From assembly GCF_907164915.1 (NCBI RefSeq), contig NC_061862.1, positions 90,010,846 through 90,074,845 on the forward strand: 64,000 nt of DNA, in the 5' to 3' direction. The DNA is from Impatiens glandulifera (taxonomy: Eukaryota; Streptophyta; Magnoliopsida; Ericales; Balsaminaceae). Shown piece by piece: positions 11,466 through 22,601 of this stretch. Numbering within the stretch: the stretch's first letter is position 1; each line of letters begins with the position of its first letter. The notes beneath the pieces were generated by a model that searched no databases, had not been told where the DNA came from, and was given only the letters and a program-made list of their open reading frames with translations. The translations under genes and the position numbers were made by a program.

Positions 11466-11694
11466 TGAAGAATGAGAAGCAAATATCTCAAATAAAAAAA
11501 AAATAAAATAAAAAAATCAAGGAGTGGGTTTAAGTCTACCCAAGCCCTAGTTTGGTAGGTCCTGAAACCATCTTAACATGTAGACAAACAAAGTACTCGA
11601 AAGTCTTCCTCTATTTAACCAAAAATTTATATAGAATTTTTTATCTTCTTAATTTTAGCCTAGTGTTGTTATCATGTTTTTTCAAGTTTCTTCT
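10451..11694. other. AT-rich intergenic DNA with a TA tract
   Basis: There are no coding features. A (TA)n microsatellite of about 67 bp occupies 11395-11462. The short GC-richer patch at 10745-10795 has no recognised identity. Confidence 0.6.
11395..11462. repeat. (TA)n microsatellite
   Basis: Pure TA dinucleotide, about 67 bp. Confidence 0.97.
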
Positions 11695-11699
11695 TTGTT

Positions 11700-11990
11700 G
11701 TCCGGTTTAGTGTCGGTTCTGAGAATTGGTCTGCCCATCCTCATGTAAGAAAACATGAAAAAAATTTGACCAACTAATTTTAGTTTCAAGAAATGTTAAA
11801 AAAAGTTTTTATGAGATTTGTAACTATAACCAAATAAAATTCTCATTTTTCATCTTGAACCATTAATGTACACTTTTATGTCAAAAATATTAGTAAATTT
11901 AGCCTAAAACTCTTATTTTTTTTAATTAAATGGGCTACTCTGTAGGATAAAGGTGGGCTTCCCTAATACGTGGGCTTGTTGGGTCGGTGA
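11700..11990 (+). mobile_element. MITE-like repeat copy A
   Basis: It shares block order with 12180-12420 and, in reverse, with 15659-15952. Blocks in order are GAGATTT followed by an ACTATAACCAAATAA block, ATCTTGAACCA, TTATGTCAAAA, an AT run ending in AAATGGGCTACTCTG, and a GTGGGCTT-rich end. The termini of this copy are not sharp. Confidence 0.55.
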
Positions 11991-12179
11991 TGGCTTGTTT
12001 GTGGTATTATGTATTTTTTTGTCATTTTTTTTCCTTGAAACGACTTTCTTTGATGGAAATGAAATTTCTTACTTTTATAATAGTCATCAAACTTTTAATA
12101 TTTTAATAAACATTTAAGTAAAGATTTATCTCCCACACGAGCACCAAGGCCACCCAACTAAAACCCTCTCCCACACGAG

Positions 12180-12420
12180 CTAGTCTCGGGATTGGACTAC
12201 CCCAGTCCCATGTAGAAAAAATGTGAAAAAAATAATTGGCTGCTATAATTTTAGTTAAGCAATTGGTTTTGGTGAGATTTAAACCTATAACTAAATAATT
12301 TTTTTTTCATCCTAATTTATTATAATACACCTTCTTATGTCAAAATTAATAAATTTAACTATTTTTTTATTAAAGGAGTTGTCCTATTCGGTGAGCTTAC
12401 TAAACTTATAATAGGGTCTA
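12180..12420 (+). mobile_element. MITE-like repeat copy B
   Basis: It has the same blocks as copy A (GTGAGATTTAAACCTATAAC, TTATGTCAAAATTAATAAAT, GGTGAGCTTAC). The ends have decayed and no target duplication is visible. Confidence 0.5.
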
Positions 12421-13144
12421 CCCTGATGAACACTAAAACAAATAAAGCACCAACAAATTGACTAAGTCACCATATGTGTTAAACTGTTAATATAGTAGTT
12501 AACCAATTAGGTTACTTTTATTAAAAATAATATAAACTTTTATATTAATTTAATGGAATATAATATATGTTGGTAAATTAAAAAGTAAGGGTAAATTTAT
12601 TTATTTTTAGTTTATAGTATCTAAATTTGCATAGGTAGGCGGGGCCAAAACAAGAAGTACAATAGTACGATAGAATGTGATAGGATATTTATCCTAGCCA
12701 GTTTTGTTGATAAGAATTTTGTTTTTCATTTTTTTTATCAGTTGATTTATAAATTTAGACTATAGGGTATACTCGGGTTTCAAGTATTTTAAATCTTGGT
12801 TGAGGTCATGCATGAGAAAGAACATGAGAAAGAACAAAAAGTATTAGATCGATTTCGAGGTCGGGTATAAGGAACGTGCGAAACTTAAACCCGATACCCG
12901 TTTATATTACTAATAAAATAAAATATTTTTTATTAAGAATTAATTTAACCTTTCAAATATCTCAACAACGTTACAAATATTATCTTAAATACATCATTTA
13001 TTTTGTTATTATCCACACTTCACTCCAAATTTATTCTTTAATATTTATAAAAAAATTTTTATTAATCTTCATTTCTTCATCTTCAACTTTTCTTTAAATA
13101 ACAGTTTGTTATTTATTTTCTCTTCATTTTTTAATTAATTTTTC
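12421..13144. other. AT-rich intergenic DNA
   Basis: I see no gene. A GGGTA-rich patch at 12765-12900 (TCGGGTATAAGG and CCCGATACCCG) resembles one at 17540-17625 in the same orientation, which hints that the two flank the composite repeat region between them. Confidence 0.5.
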
Positions 13145-13260
13145 AAACTTCATTCTAACATGTTTTTTCAATTGTTTTCATCAACATCTACAACAAAAAT
13201 ATCTAGGTAAGGTAAGTAATGTATTCATTTGTTTTTTCAACATTTTGATCAATTAAAATT
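13145..13260 (+). repeat. Direct repeat flanking the tandem-array region, left copy
   Basis: CAAACTTCATTCTAACATG followed by CATCAACATCTACAACAAAA and TAGGTAAGGTAAGTAA matches 17332-17450 in the same orientation and order. Confidence 0.75.
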
Positions 13261-13269
13261 TTATTCATA

Positions 13270-13948
13270 TTATTTTTAACCATCGATATCTCCTTTGTTA
13301 TCGACATTTTATCCCCACAAATCTCACATCTCATCTCATTAATATTACCCCTATTGCAACCTCGTTTACCACCAATCAACCTCTTATCATGTGACTCATA
13401 CTTTTTCATATTCCTCTTTATCCACTCAGAAAATCACCCACAAATCTCAATCAACTTTTAATCTAGTGACCTCACACACTTATACATTTTATTAGTCAAC
13501 ATCCCATTCATAAATTTTAACCTCTAATATCTCATTTATTACCCATCATCTTTTATATTACCGCGATCTCTTTTTTTACCCCCACTTTGGTAAACTAACC
13601 ACCAAATCTCAATTGACATCTCATCTCGTGACCTCACATACTTTCACGCACCTCTTATACTCGTCAAACAAACATCAATCCCTCAATTTACCACTCAATT
13701 TGTGACTCACACGTTTTCGTATGCCTTTTTGTTCACTCGATAAGTAACTCACCAATCACAATCAGCCTCTAACCTCGTGACCTCACATACTTTTACATTT
13801 CAGTATATCAACATCTCATTCATATAATATTTTAACCACTAATATCTCATTTGTTACCAACCTCTTAAATTATTTCTCACTTCTAGCAAACCAACCACCA
13901 ATTCTCAATCGACATCTCATCTCATGACCTTACACACACTTTCACATG
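13270..13948 (+). repeat. Degenerate tandem array, left part
   Basis: The array repeats phrases of the type CAATCTCAATCGACATCTCA, CTCGTGACCTCACACACTTT and CTCTTATACTCGTCAAAC, spaced roughly 130-165 bp apart. It is pyrimidine-rich on + and has no coding potential. It ends exactly where the pogo element begins and resumes at 16411 in mid-unit. Confidence 0.8.
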
Positions 13949-14366
13949 CAATTTACTCTCTATAAAGTAATAACGTTGGGTCATCTAAAAAATATTATAT
14001 TATCAAAATATTATTTAATTGATAAAGTAATAATTTATTATTTTACATGTATAATAATAAAATATAATTTTATTGAATGTTGTTGAATTTCAAAATTTAA
14101 ATTCTATATAGTGGAGTTCATTTATTGTATAAGTTGTTAAAGTATAATCAATTGTAAAATATTTTCTATTTTCAAAATCATTTAATATGTACTGTAAATG
14201 GTATAATACCCTATGTTGTAAGATGATTTTCATCTCAAAATATTCATCTTCAAGAACATACATACAATACACAATCTTTTACTACTCTTCTATCTTCATT
14301 CTTCTCTTCTCTTCTTCTCTAATCAATCTTATACTACACTCTTCTTTCTTGTTGTATTAAGCTATA

Positions 14367-16220
14367 ATGTCTTCCCATATCAAAGGGGTGAAGCATACGA
14401 CCATGACATGTGAAATGCGTAAAGCATTGTGCGAATATAAAAGCAAGAATCCAGATTCGTCTAAAAAAAAGCTACAAAAATGAGTTTCTGATAAATTTAA
14501 CATCCAAATTAGTCAAGTGACAATATCGAATATAATTAAGCGGTCATCAGAATATCTCTCAGCTAATTTGACGAAACCTGATGCCAAATGACACAAATCC
14601 GCAAAGTTTCCAAATCTAGAAAAGACTTTGGATAAATGGATTATTCAACATCAAAAGTGGGTAAATATATCGGGAGAGTTAATTCAAGAGAAGGCAAAAA
14701 ATATTATGAAAATATTGTATGGTGATAATGGTCTAGAGTTTGATTACTCTCTTGGTTGGATGGAGAGGTTTATATCACGACATGGTATCAAGTCCTTTAG
14801 GCGTTTTGGCGAAAGCAGGTCTGTCAATATGGGAGATGTGGATAACAACTTGTCAACAATAAGAGAGAAACTAGTGTTGTTTGCCATGAAAGATGTGCTC
14901 AACATGAATGAAACTGAGTTATTTTATAGATTACAAGCTGATCATTCATTGTTACAAAACAACTTGAGGGAAGAAAAAAGGACAAAGAAAGAATGAAGTA
15001 GCCATTTGTTGCAATGAAGATGGGTTAGAGAAAATGCCATTATGGATCATCGGTAAGTGTGTGAAATCACGTTGCTTCAAAAATGTTAATTTACAAAGTT
15101 TAAATTGTCAATATCGTGCCAATAAACGAGCAGGGATGACTGGAGTATTGTTTGAAGCTTATGTTCGATGGTTCGACAAAAAGATGGATGGACGAAAGAT
15201 TTTAATGGTTATTGATAATTGTCCTGCCCATCCAAAGGTAATTCAAGGGTTACAAAATGTTGAATTGTTTTTCTTACCACCCAATACAACTTCAAAAATT
15301 CGGCCATGTGATGCAGAAATTATAAGAGCATTTAAGATGCATTATCGTTGCAAATTTTGTCGTTCTATTTTAGTAGGTTTTGAGACTAGAGAAACAAATC
15401 CAGAGATGATTAATGTTCTAGATGCAATCAACATTTCTATCTCATCTTGGATGAACGATGTTAAAAATAGCACAATTGTAAATTACTTTCAACATTGCAA
15501 TCTTCGTTCGGTAGAAAATGTGATTTCACAGCCTTTAGAAGAAGAAGACATTAGGGAATTAGGGTCAACAATATAGGAGTTACATTATTATAACGCAATG
15601 AATGTGGATCAACTCTTGGATTATCCGGGTGAAAACGAAACGATCGAGATTTTAACTAGGGTTAGCCTTAGGGTAAGCCCGACAAGCCCTCGGGCTTAGA
15701 CAGTCCACTCCCAGGGAAGCTCATTTATTAAAAATAGTAAGGTATTTAATTAAATATATTGGAATTTTGAACATAATATATTGTAGTATAGTAGTTCAAG
15801 ATAAGAACTTATAACCTTTATTTGGTTATGGGTTAAAATCTCACAAAAAAATCATTTTTTTATTAACTTTTTTAACTCGATCTAGGGCAATAAAAAATAT
15901 CGAGCTTTTTTCTACCGGGGAATAGGGCAACCCAAAACTCGGGGCTGACTCTGATTTTAACTAATGAATAAATCATTGAAGGTCTTAGAGAAAATAATCA
16001 AGATGAAGACAATGAGGATGATAATCGTGTTTTTGAGCCTGTTTCTCGCAAAGAAGTAATTAGAGCAACAATAAAACTTAATGATTTTTTCCTACAATAT
16101 GATAGAAGCTCTACACAACCTCATAAAGCTTTACAAAAAGTGAGGAATGAGATTCAAATGGATATAAATTTTCATACAAACCAGACAACGGGGGACTCAT
16201 ATTTCACTAAGGCACTCTGA
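14367..16220 (+). pseudogene. pogo-like transposase, degenerate and interrupted
   Basis: The frame starts at ATG 14367 with a CENP-B/pogo-type N-terminal helix-turn-helix region (TCEMRKALCEYK, then KFNIQISQVTISNIIK). A CENP-B-type second domain follows (WMERFISRHGIKSFR, about 14755-14800), and then the DDD catalytic core. The first catalytic Asp (usually in N-M-D-E-T) is Asn here (NMNETELFYRL). The second is kept in MVIDNCPAHP, and the third in LPPNTTSKIRPCDAEIIRAF. Breaks are in-frame TGAs at 14481 and 14589, a frameshift near 14990, and a 294-bp MITE inside the C-terminal codons (15659-15952). Beyond the MITE the acidic tail (NNQDEDNEDDN) continues to a stop at 16218. The copy is inactive. 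Confidence 0.9.
15659..15952 (-). mobile_element. MITE-like copy C, inside the pogo transposase
   Basis: It is flanked by an 11-bp direct repeat GATTTTAACTA (15648-15658 and 15953-15963), and the transposase reading frame can be followed on both sides, so the insertion is clean. The ends are GGGTTAGCC on the left and AGAGTCAGCC in reverse on the right, a short imperfect TIR. The interior matches copies A and B at 11.7-12.4 kb in reverse. The superfamily is uncertain: the direct-repeat length fits Mutator better than hAT, but part of it may belong to the element. Confidence 0.8.
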
Positions 16221-16410
16221 ATTATTAAAAAAAAATAGTATATTATTACTTTATATATTGGTTGAGACCTATATGCGCCAAAAATTATATTACCTAATAA
16301 ATTTATCAAAATTATTATTTTAGCTATTCGGCCTGAGTCGGGACTGTAAGAATTTATTACTTTATTGAGGTTATAATTTTATCGAATATTATTTTATCAA
16401 GAGTCTATAG

Positions 16411-17300
16411 TACCTCTTATATCCCGTCAAACTAAACATCAATATCCCCAATCGACATCTTATCTTTTGACTCACACACACGTTTATACTTCAATCAATC
16501 AACATCTCATTTATATATTTTTATCTATTGATATCTCATTTATTATCGGCATCTTATCCCAACAAATCAAGCACAAATCCCCACCTCGCATCTCACCATA
16601 TTTATTCTTATAGAGACTTCTTTAACACCCCACTTAATCAAATCAACAACTAATCCTTCAATCGACCACTTCGGTCAATCAACATCTCATTCATATATTT
16701 TTAACCACTAATATCTACTTTTTTAAGAAGACCTCTTATATTTACCTTCACTTAGGAAAACAAACCACAAAATCATAATCGACATTTCATCTCGTGATCT
16801 CACACACCTCTTATCCCTTCGGCAAACCACCCACCAATCTTAGTCGACCTCTTGTAACTCACACTCTTTCTTATGACTTTTTATCCATTCGGCAAACCAC
16901 CCATCAAATCTTAGTTGACCTCTTGTGACTTACATTTTTTTATATTCCTCTTTATCCCCTCGACAAATCACCTACCAATTTTAATCAAACTCTTTTACCC
17001 ACACTTCAACAAATCAACAACCAATTCCAATCGATCACACACCTCTTGTCCCTCGTCAAACCAACCATTAATCCCCCCAATTGACCTTTATCTCGTGATT
17101 CACAAATTTTCATATGCTTCTTTAGCTTCTCGATAAAGAACCCACAAATCTTAGACAACTCGTTTACCTTCACTTCAACAAATCAACAACTAATTCCTTA
17201 ATTGATCATCACGCCTCTTATACCTCATCAAACCAACCACTAACTCCTTAATTGATCATTATCTTGTGACCCACACTTTTTTATATGCCTCTTTATCTTC
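16411..17300 (+). repeat. Degenerate tandem array, right part
   Basis: It continues the 13270-13948 array with the same phrases (CCACCAATCTTAGTCGACCT, CTCTTTATCCCCTCGACAAA, CTCGTGATCTCACACACC). Together the two parts form about 1.55 kb of array. Confidence 0.8.
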
Positions 17301-17331
17301 TTCCTCTTCATTTTTTTTTTACTTTTTTTCA

Positions 17332-17450
17332 AACTTCTTTCTAACATATTTCTTCTACTCTATAATAAAGTTATTATCTTCATCAACATTTACAACAAAA
17401 ATATGTAGGTAAAGTAAGTAATTTTTTATTTGTTTTCAACATTTCGATAT
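17332..17450 (+). repeat. Direct repeat flanking the tandem-array region, right copy
   Basis: CAAACTTCTTTCTAACATA, CATCAACATTTACAACAAAA and TAGGTAAAGTAAGTAA match 13145-13260. Confidence 0.75.
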
Positions 17451-18174
17451 ACTAATTTTAAAATTATTTATTATTTAATAAAATTATGATTCTTATTTTT
17501 CAAATTATATAAACGTATAAATATTTAATAACATAATGGAATACTCGTCGAGGATATGGTACCCGATGAATCGGGGATGAAGATATGAAGAGAGACATTC
17601 TTTGGGGTCGGGTAGGGTACCCGTTATCATCCTTAATTTAAATAATATAAATCAATACATGACAACAAACTTCTAGATTTTTACCAACAAGAAGATAATT
17701 GTTAAAGCATGTGAAATGAATGCTTTATTTACATGATCTGTCTTACTAACTTGATATTTCTTTCTTCTTTAAAAATAATAATTTATTATGTTAATGTATT
17801 TGTAATTAATTTTATTTGATTAATAAAAAGTAGATTAATATTCGTTTATTAATATTTCAGTTATTGGATACATCTAATCCACCATATCAAGGGCGGATGA
17901 AATGTCTCGATAAAATATAATAAATATAATTGATATAGTGTGACCGAACATAAATTTATCCAAAAATTTCTCGCGATAACAACTAATTGCATGGACAAAT
18001 CCAAATATTACAGTGGGGTGGCTTGAAAAATATTTAGAATTAGCATAAAAATATTTATGATGAGCTTGAATATAATAAAGGAAAAATTATCGATGAAACG
18101 AGTGGGTAAATATTTTGATTTTTTTTAAATTAAAGAAACAAATAGTGAATTAAATAAAAAATAAGAAACTAGTG
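17451..18174. other. Intergenic DNA
   Basis: I see no gene. A GGGTA/ACCCG-rich patch lies at 17540-17625 (GGGGTCGGGTAGGGTACCCG). The rest is AT-rich. Confidence 0.55.
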
Positions 18175-19059
18175 GGTCATTGTCACTTACCTATTGCAAT
18201 TTTTTTTACGATAAAGTCAATTTAGTATATGTGTGTTAGAAAATATATTTTTTACCCTATGTTTAAAAAATACATAAAAATGTTCTTGTGTTTACCTCAA
18301 GAGAATCTTGACCGACATTAACGTGGACATGACATGATAATATGAAGTTTGATCTATTGATTCCTGTGGAGAATTCATAAATGAGAAATTCTCCAATGTC
18401 GTAAAAAATATTGTAGTTTCAGAGAAAAAGGAAAAGAATGTGGCTGGCCGGAAATGAGATCGAACATAAAAAGTAACGTTGTTAAGAGCGCTAAGCGATG
18501 CAAATTTCACCTTCTTCAGTGACTAGAAAAAAATAAGATTGTCAAGTACAATGAGTGATCTAATTTCGTCAGTTACTTTTCAAATTTCAAGAAAAATTCA
18601 TTATTGTCTATTAAAGAAACCAACTTATTAAAAATCAACAAAACTATTCATAAAAAAGAAAAAGCTAGATTCAGAATTTATCAAAGGTCTAAGTTAATAT
18701 AATTTCATATTTAATCGTATATATAATTCCAATTGTAATAATTTCTAGATGATATAAATTATACCGACATTTAAGAAAAAAAATTAGAATTTTAGTCATC
18801 ACCAGTGAAAACATTAAAAAAGTCATTAAAATTATCAATTAAATATAACACGAACTTATGAGTAACGTCTCTCTGACTACTGAAATTTCAAAAGAATATT
18901 AAAATTCTCTAAACTAGGATTTATAGACTCACCGGGTCACTCAACTTAAATTTGTCCTGCTAACGTCAGAGGTAAACATCATTACTATTTTTTGAATTTT
19001 TTAAACACAGGGACAAAGTGTCTATTTTCTAAACATATGGTATTTAAGTGACCCTGTCC
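18175..19059. mobile_element. Fold-back or TIR element, about 0.9 kb
   Basis: The left arm (18175-18298) and right arm (18969-19059, reversed) share GTCACTTA, then TTAGAAAATA, a TGTTTAAAAAAT block and TGTTTACCTC in the same order. The arms are imperfect and the left one has extra sequence. The interior has no recognisable coding; a minus-strand open frame at 18292-18510 starts in the left arm and has no family resemblance. No target duplication was found. Confidence 0.6.
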
Positions 19060-19677
19060 TTTTTGTTTTGGGGTTGAAGTCCACCTCAACATTAATACCA
19101 CATTTTCTAATGTAGATGTAAATAATCTTTCAACTATAAAAACTTACTAACATCCCTAAATACTTTTATAAAGTATTAATCATTCTTAACTGTTATATTT
19201 ATATTTTAAATTATGGTAAGCTTTAAGAACATAAATTGAGTTACTACTAAAAGTTGTTGATTTATAATTTGATTGTTACTATAAATTAACTCACTTAATT
19301 GAGTTACTACTAAAAGCCTTAATTTTGAGCATTTTGTAAAGTTGCACATAAGGTAATGAAACTTGAAGAAGCAATTTCTTACCCATGACATCTATTTATG
19401 AACTATTTACTACACTCACAACAAGTAATTAGTTAGCACAAATTTCTAGATATGTTAAATTATATAATTGCTTATAATTTCCGTGCACAATAGTTTGTAT
19501 AGTTTTAGAGATTTAGTTATTCTCAATTTACATGTAATTAATCTAAGTTTCATGTGGAATTAGAATGTTTCATCTTGTTTTTATCACTAAACTGATTTTT
19601 TTTTTTTTGTGATTTTTTTGTATTCAATCTTAGGATGATCTTTATTGAAAGTTTTCTCTCTCAAACAATTATTAATA
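19060..19677. other. Intergenic DNA
   Basis: AT-rich. A short direct repeat TTGAGTTACTACTAAAAG occurs at about 19237 and 19299. No gene seen. Confidence 0.6.
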
Positions 19678-20010
19678 GATAACAAAGATAGAATAAATGA
19701 TAAATAGAGATGAGTTGAATGAGAGAGAAAGAGATAATATGAATAATGATAGAAGGGAGATTATATTTTCTATGTATATATTTGATATTACATCAACACT
19801 ATTTATATAAATTACATTCGTTGAAAGATTAAAAGAATAAATGACAACACTAATGATATACAAGATTCAATGTGTTGGGAAACAACATCATTTATTAATT
19901 GACAGACCCTTGGTAGGTGTTGACGTTTCCTTGGGAATGAATGAGACTTTATGTTTTCTAGTCTCATTGGAATGTAAAAGGGCATCATTATCTTTAATAT
20001 CCTCCGTATC
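19678..20010 (-). repeat. Copia-1 3' LTR
   Basis: It begins on + with GATAACAAAGATAGAATAAA and ends at CCTCCGTAT. It matches the other LTR closely apart from scattered substitutions. The LTR ends are not perfect TG/CA. Confidence 0.85.
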
Positions 20011-20985
20011 TTATATACCCTCATGCAAGGGAAACGGGGAGGCACACACCATGAGCTTGTCACGGAGAAAAATAAACCGAGGTGATGACAATACTTTTGT
20101 AAATATGTCAGCAATTTGATCATGAGTCGGGACATACTGAATAAGTAAAGATTTTTGAGTCACTTTCTCCCTAACAAAGTGGAAATCAATCTCAATATAT
20201 TTTCTACGAGCGTGAAACACTGAATTTGCATAGAGAAATGTTGCGGCGATATTATCACACCACAAAGTCGGTGGATGGACAAGCGAGGAACGAGTGACCC
20301 TCCGACGCTCGACATTTAGCTTAAAACATGTTCAGCATGTGGCCGAGCGAAGCGCACCTATGAAATTCGTAATTCACTCAAAAGAGATTGAAGCCAACAA
20401 AGTTCGGCAGTGTCATGAGCTAAGGCTCGAAATTCAGATTCATTACTTGATCGAGCAACAACATGTTGCTTTTTTTAGTTCCACAAGATGAAGTTATTAC
20501 CAAGAAAGATACAATATCCTGTAGTGGATCGACGATCATCAGGACAACCTGCCCAATCAGCATCAAAATAAGCCTCAAGGGTGAGGGATGCCGATGGACG
20601 AAAGACAAGCCCATGGTGGGGAGTATGAGGAAGATATCGTAATATACGTTTGACCGCAACCCAATGGGTTGATGTTGGAGCGTGCATGAATTGACAATCA
20701 CGATTGACTGTAAAGGCTAATTCAGGACGAATGAGAGTTAAATATTGTAGAGCTCCCACAATACTTCTATATAAGAAGGGATCAGAAAGGGAATCACCAT
20801 CATATCTAGAAAGTGAAGAACCAGTAGAGACGGGAGAATTAAGTGGTTTGGAGTATTGCATGTCAGCCCTAATAAGAAGGTCCTGAATATATTGTGACTG
20901 ACTCAGAAAGTGCTCATCAGATGAGCGAGAAGCTTCAACACCGAGAAAATAATGGAGTTGTCCAAGGTCTTTAAGTGAGAACTAA
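20011..20985 (-). pseudogene. Copia-1 pol fragment: end of RT and RNase H
   Basis: Read on the minus strand, it starts at a deletion junction with the RT tail motif LKDLGQLHYFLGVEAS, followed by FLYRSIVGALQYLTLIRPEL and then RNase H. Recognisable RNase H pieces are ADWAGCPDDRRSTTGYCIFL (about 20570-20510), [20 protein letters not shown] and the C-terminal [17 protein letters not shown], ending near 20011. A frameshift near 20480 separates the two halves of RNase H. The catalytic YVDD region is missing, so the fragment cannot be functional. Confidence 0.9.
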
Positions 20986-22414
20986 TAAATGCTTGTTTGG
21001 GTGCACTCTTTGGACTAAGTAGTCGATATAATCCATTATGCAAGGTTCCTCGAAGAATTTCCTTCTTCGTGACCTAATCCTTCACAACACAAAAGGTTGG
21101 ATAAAATTCAATGAATACATTATTGTCGGCTGTAAATCGAGCCACACTAAGCAAGTTCTTCGTAATCTTGGGAACATGCAAAATATTTTTAAGATGCATA
21201 GATCTGTGCGTAAAAGTAAATGACGAATGTCTAATATTAGAAATATTTAGCCCATTTCCATTCTCAACTATAATTTGTTGCTCACCATTGTAAGGAGAAT
21301 GAATGAAGAGATTATCCAAGTTAGCGGTCAAATGATCAGTTGCTCCAGAATCAGGGTACCAAGCTGAGTCAGATACAATAGATGGAGTTGCCATCATAGC
21401 TGCCGATGAGGAAGATGAACAAAAATTCTGGTCGAATCTGCGTCGACAAGTTCTTACAAAATGTCCTGGAATATTACAAAGTTGACAAATTAAATCAGAA
21501 CGACACATATTAGAGAGATGTCCAAAACGACCACATGTTTGACATTTAGGCCGATTTTGATTTTGAGGACCACGATAGGGACGATGAGGGCGAGATGAGC
21601 TAGTCCTTGAATTAAAAAAATTTTATGGCTGGCCTAAAATAGAAGATGTAGTAGAGGCACTCTGTTGTGAGTGAAAAGAGTCACCTAGTGTCGATGGACG
21701 AGTAGCAGATCCAAAAGTGGGAGAAAATACACCTTTATCCGTATGATTCGTAGTCGGTGAAGTTCCACAACGGCTATATACAACATTAACAGTTGGCGAA
21801 TTGGCATAGAGAGACTCAAGTCTGATTTCATGTGTGAAAAGTAATCTAGAAAGATCGTCGACATTAATAGAATTTGGATGTGTAGTAACTGCGACTAGAA
21901 GGGATTCATACTCGGGTCCAAGGCCGCCAAGAACGTAGAGAAAAAGATCTTCGTCTGCAACTTTCTGCCCGGCAGCCGCAAGGTTATCCGTTATGACCTT
22001 GATATCTTGGAGATAAGACTCTATGGATGATTCTCATTTTTTGATAGTTTGAAGTTGAGGGTGGAGCTGCATTAGTCTAGCTTTGAATTGAGAAGCGAAA
22101 CGTCGCTCAAATGTTTCCTAGAGGTATTGAGATGAAATACAGTTTTTACCTGCCACCTGTGCAAACACTGATTCAGATAGTGTTCCGAGGAGCCAGCTTA
22201 ACAAACGTTGATCTTGTTGTTCCCAGGCCTGAAGCTTAGTGGAAGTCGATGCTTCTTCGGTTTTAATAGGAGCTGGGAGATCTCCATTGACAAATCCAAA
22301 GAATTCGTACCCTTTGAGAGCAGGTACAACTTGAGAACGTTAGAGAACAAAGTTCTTTTGGTCGAGCTTAATAATAGATGTATGTTGAAGAGAGTATGCA
22401 TTATTTAGAGCCAT
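20986..22414 (-). pseudogene. Copia-1 gag, zinc knuckle and protease
   Basis: The minus-strand reading starts at ATG 22414 (MALNNAYSLQ) with the layout of plant Copia gag (UBN2-type), broken early by stops. It continues through the capsid-like region to an LICQLCNIPGHFVRTC zinc knuckle (about 21490-21440). The retroviral-type aspartic protease begins with WYPDSGATDHLT at about 21360-21325, so the DSG active-site triad is kept. The pre-integrase segment RGTLHNGLYRL (about 21055) follows, and the frame ends at the deletion junction near 20985. The protease part from 21508 to 21074 is a single open frame, while gag upstream is broken by at least three stops. Confidence 0.88.
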
Positions 22415-22455
22415 TTGAGAAGGGGATCGATGTAAGAGGGGTTTCCCTGTTGATT

Positions 22456-22467
22456 GCTCTGATACCA
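22456..22467 (-). other. Copia-1 primer-binding site
   Basis: The minus strand reads TGGTATCAGAGC, the standard site complementary to the 3' end of initiator Met-tRNA. It sits one base inside the LTR boundary. Confidence 0.9.
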
Positions 22468-22468
22468 A

Positions 22469-22601
22469 GATAACAAAGATAGAATAAATGATAAATAAAG
22501 ATGAGTTGAATGAGAGAGAAAGAGATAATATGAATAATGATAGAAGTGAGATTATATTTTATATGTATATATTTGATATTATATCAACACTATTTATATA
22601 A
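22469..22601 (-). repeat. Copia-1 5' LTR, proximal part
   Basis: This is the part of the 5' LTR next to the primer site. It is separated from its remainder at 23703 by the MITE insertion, with TTTATATAA duplicated on both sides. Confidence 0.88.

Larger units (their letters stand above)
13949..16410 (+). mobile_element. pogo/Lemi1-type Tc1-mariner element
   Basis: The left end reads CAATTTACTCTCTATAAAGT and the right end in reverse reads CTATAGACTCTTGATAAAAT, both diverged forms of the CAGTAAAACCTCTATAAATT terminus known for plant Lemi1/Emigrant pogo elements. A CCCGACTCAGGCC block typical of these elements lies inside the right end (reverse strand). The element interrupts a tandem-array unit. 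The right flank begins TACCTCTTAT, and the left flank has TG where the duplicated TA is expected, so the TA target duplication is mutated on one side. Without the internal MITE the element is about 2.17 kb. Confidence 0.85.

Noticed and set aside
12876..13097. 73-residue + strand open frame
   Set aside because: Low-complexity AT-rich translation (Ile/Tyr/Phe-rich) with no start context or homology.
18292..18510. 72-residue minus-strand open frame
   Set aside because: It starts inside an inverted-repeat arm and has no family resemblance or sensible neighbours.
19841..20119. Open frames opposite the Copia-1 LTR and RNase H
   Set aside because: Shadows of the minus-strand pol and LTR.
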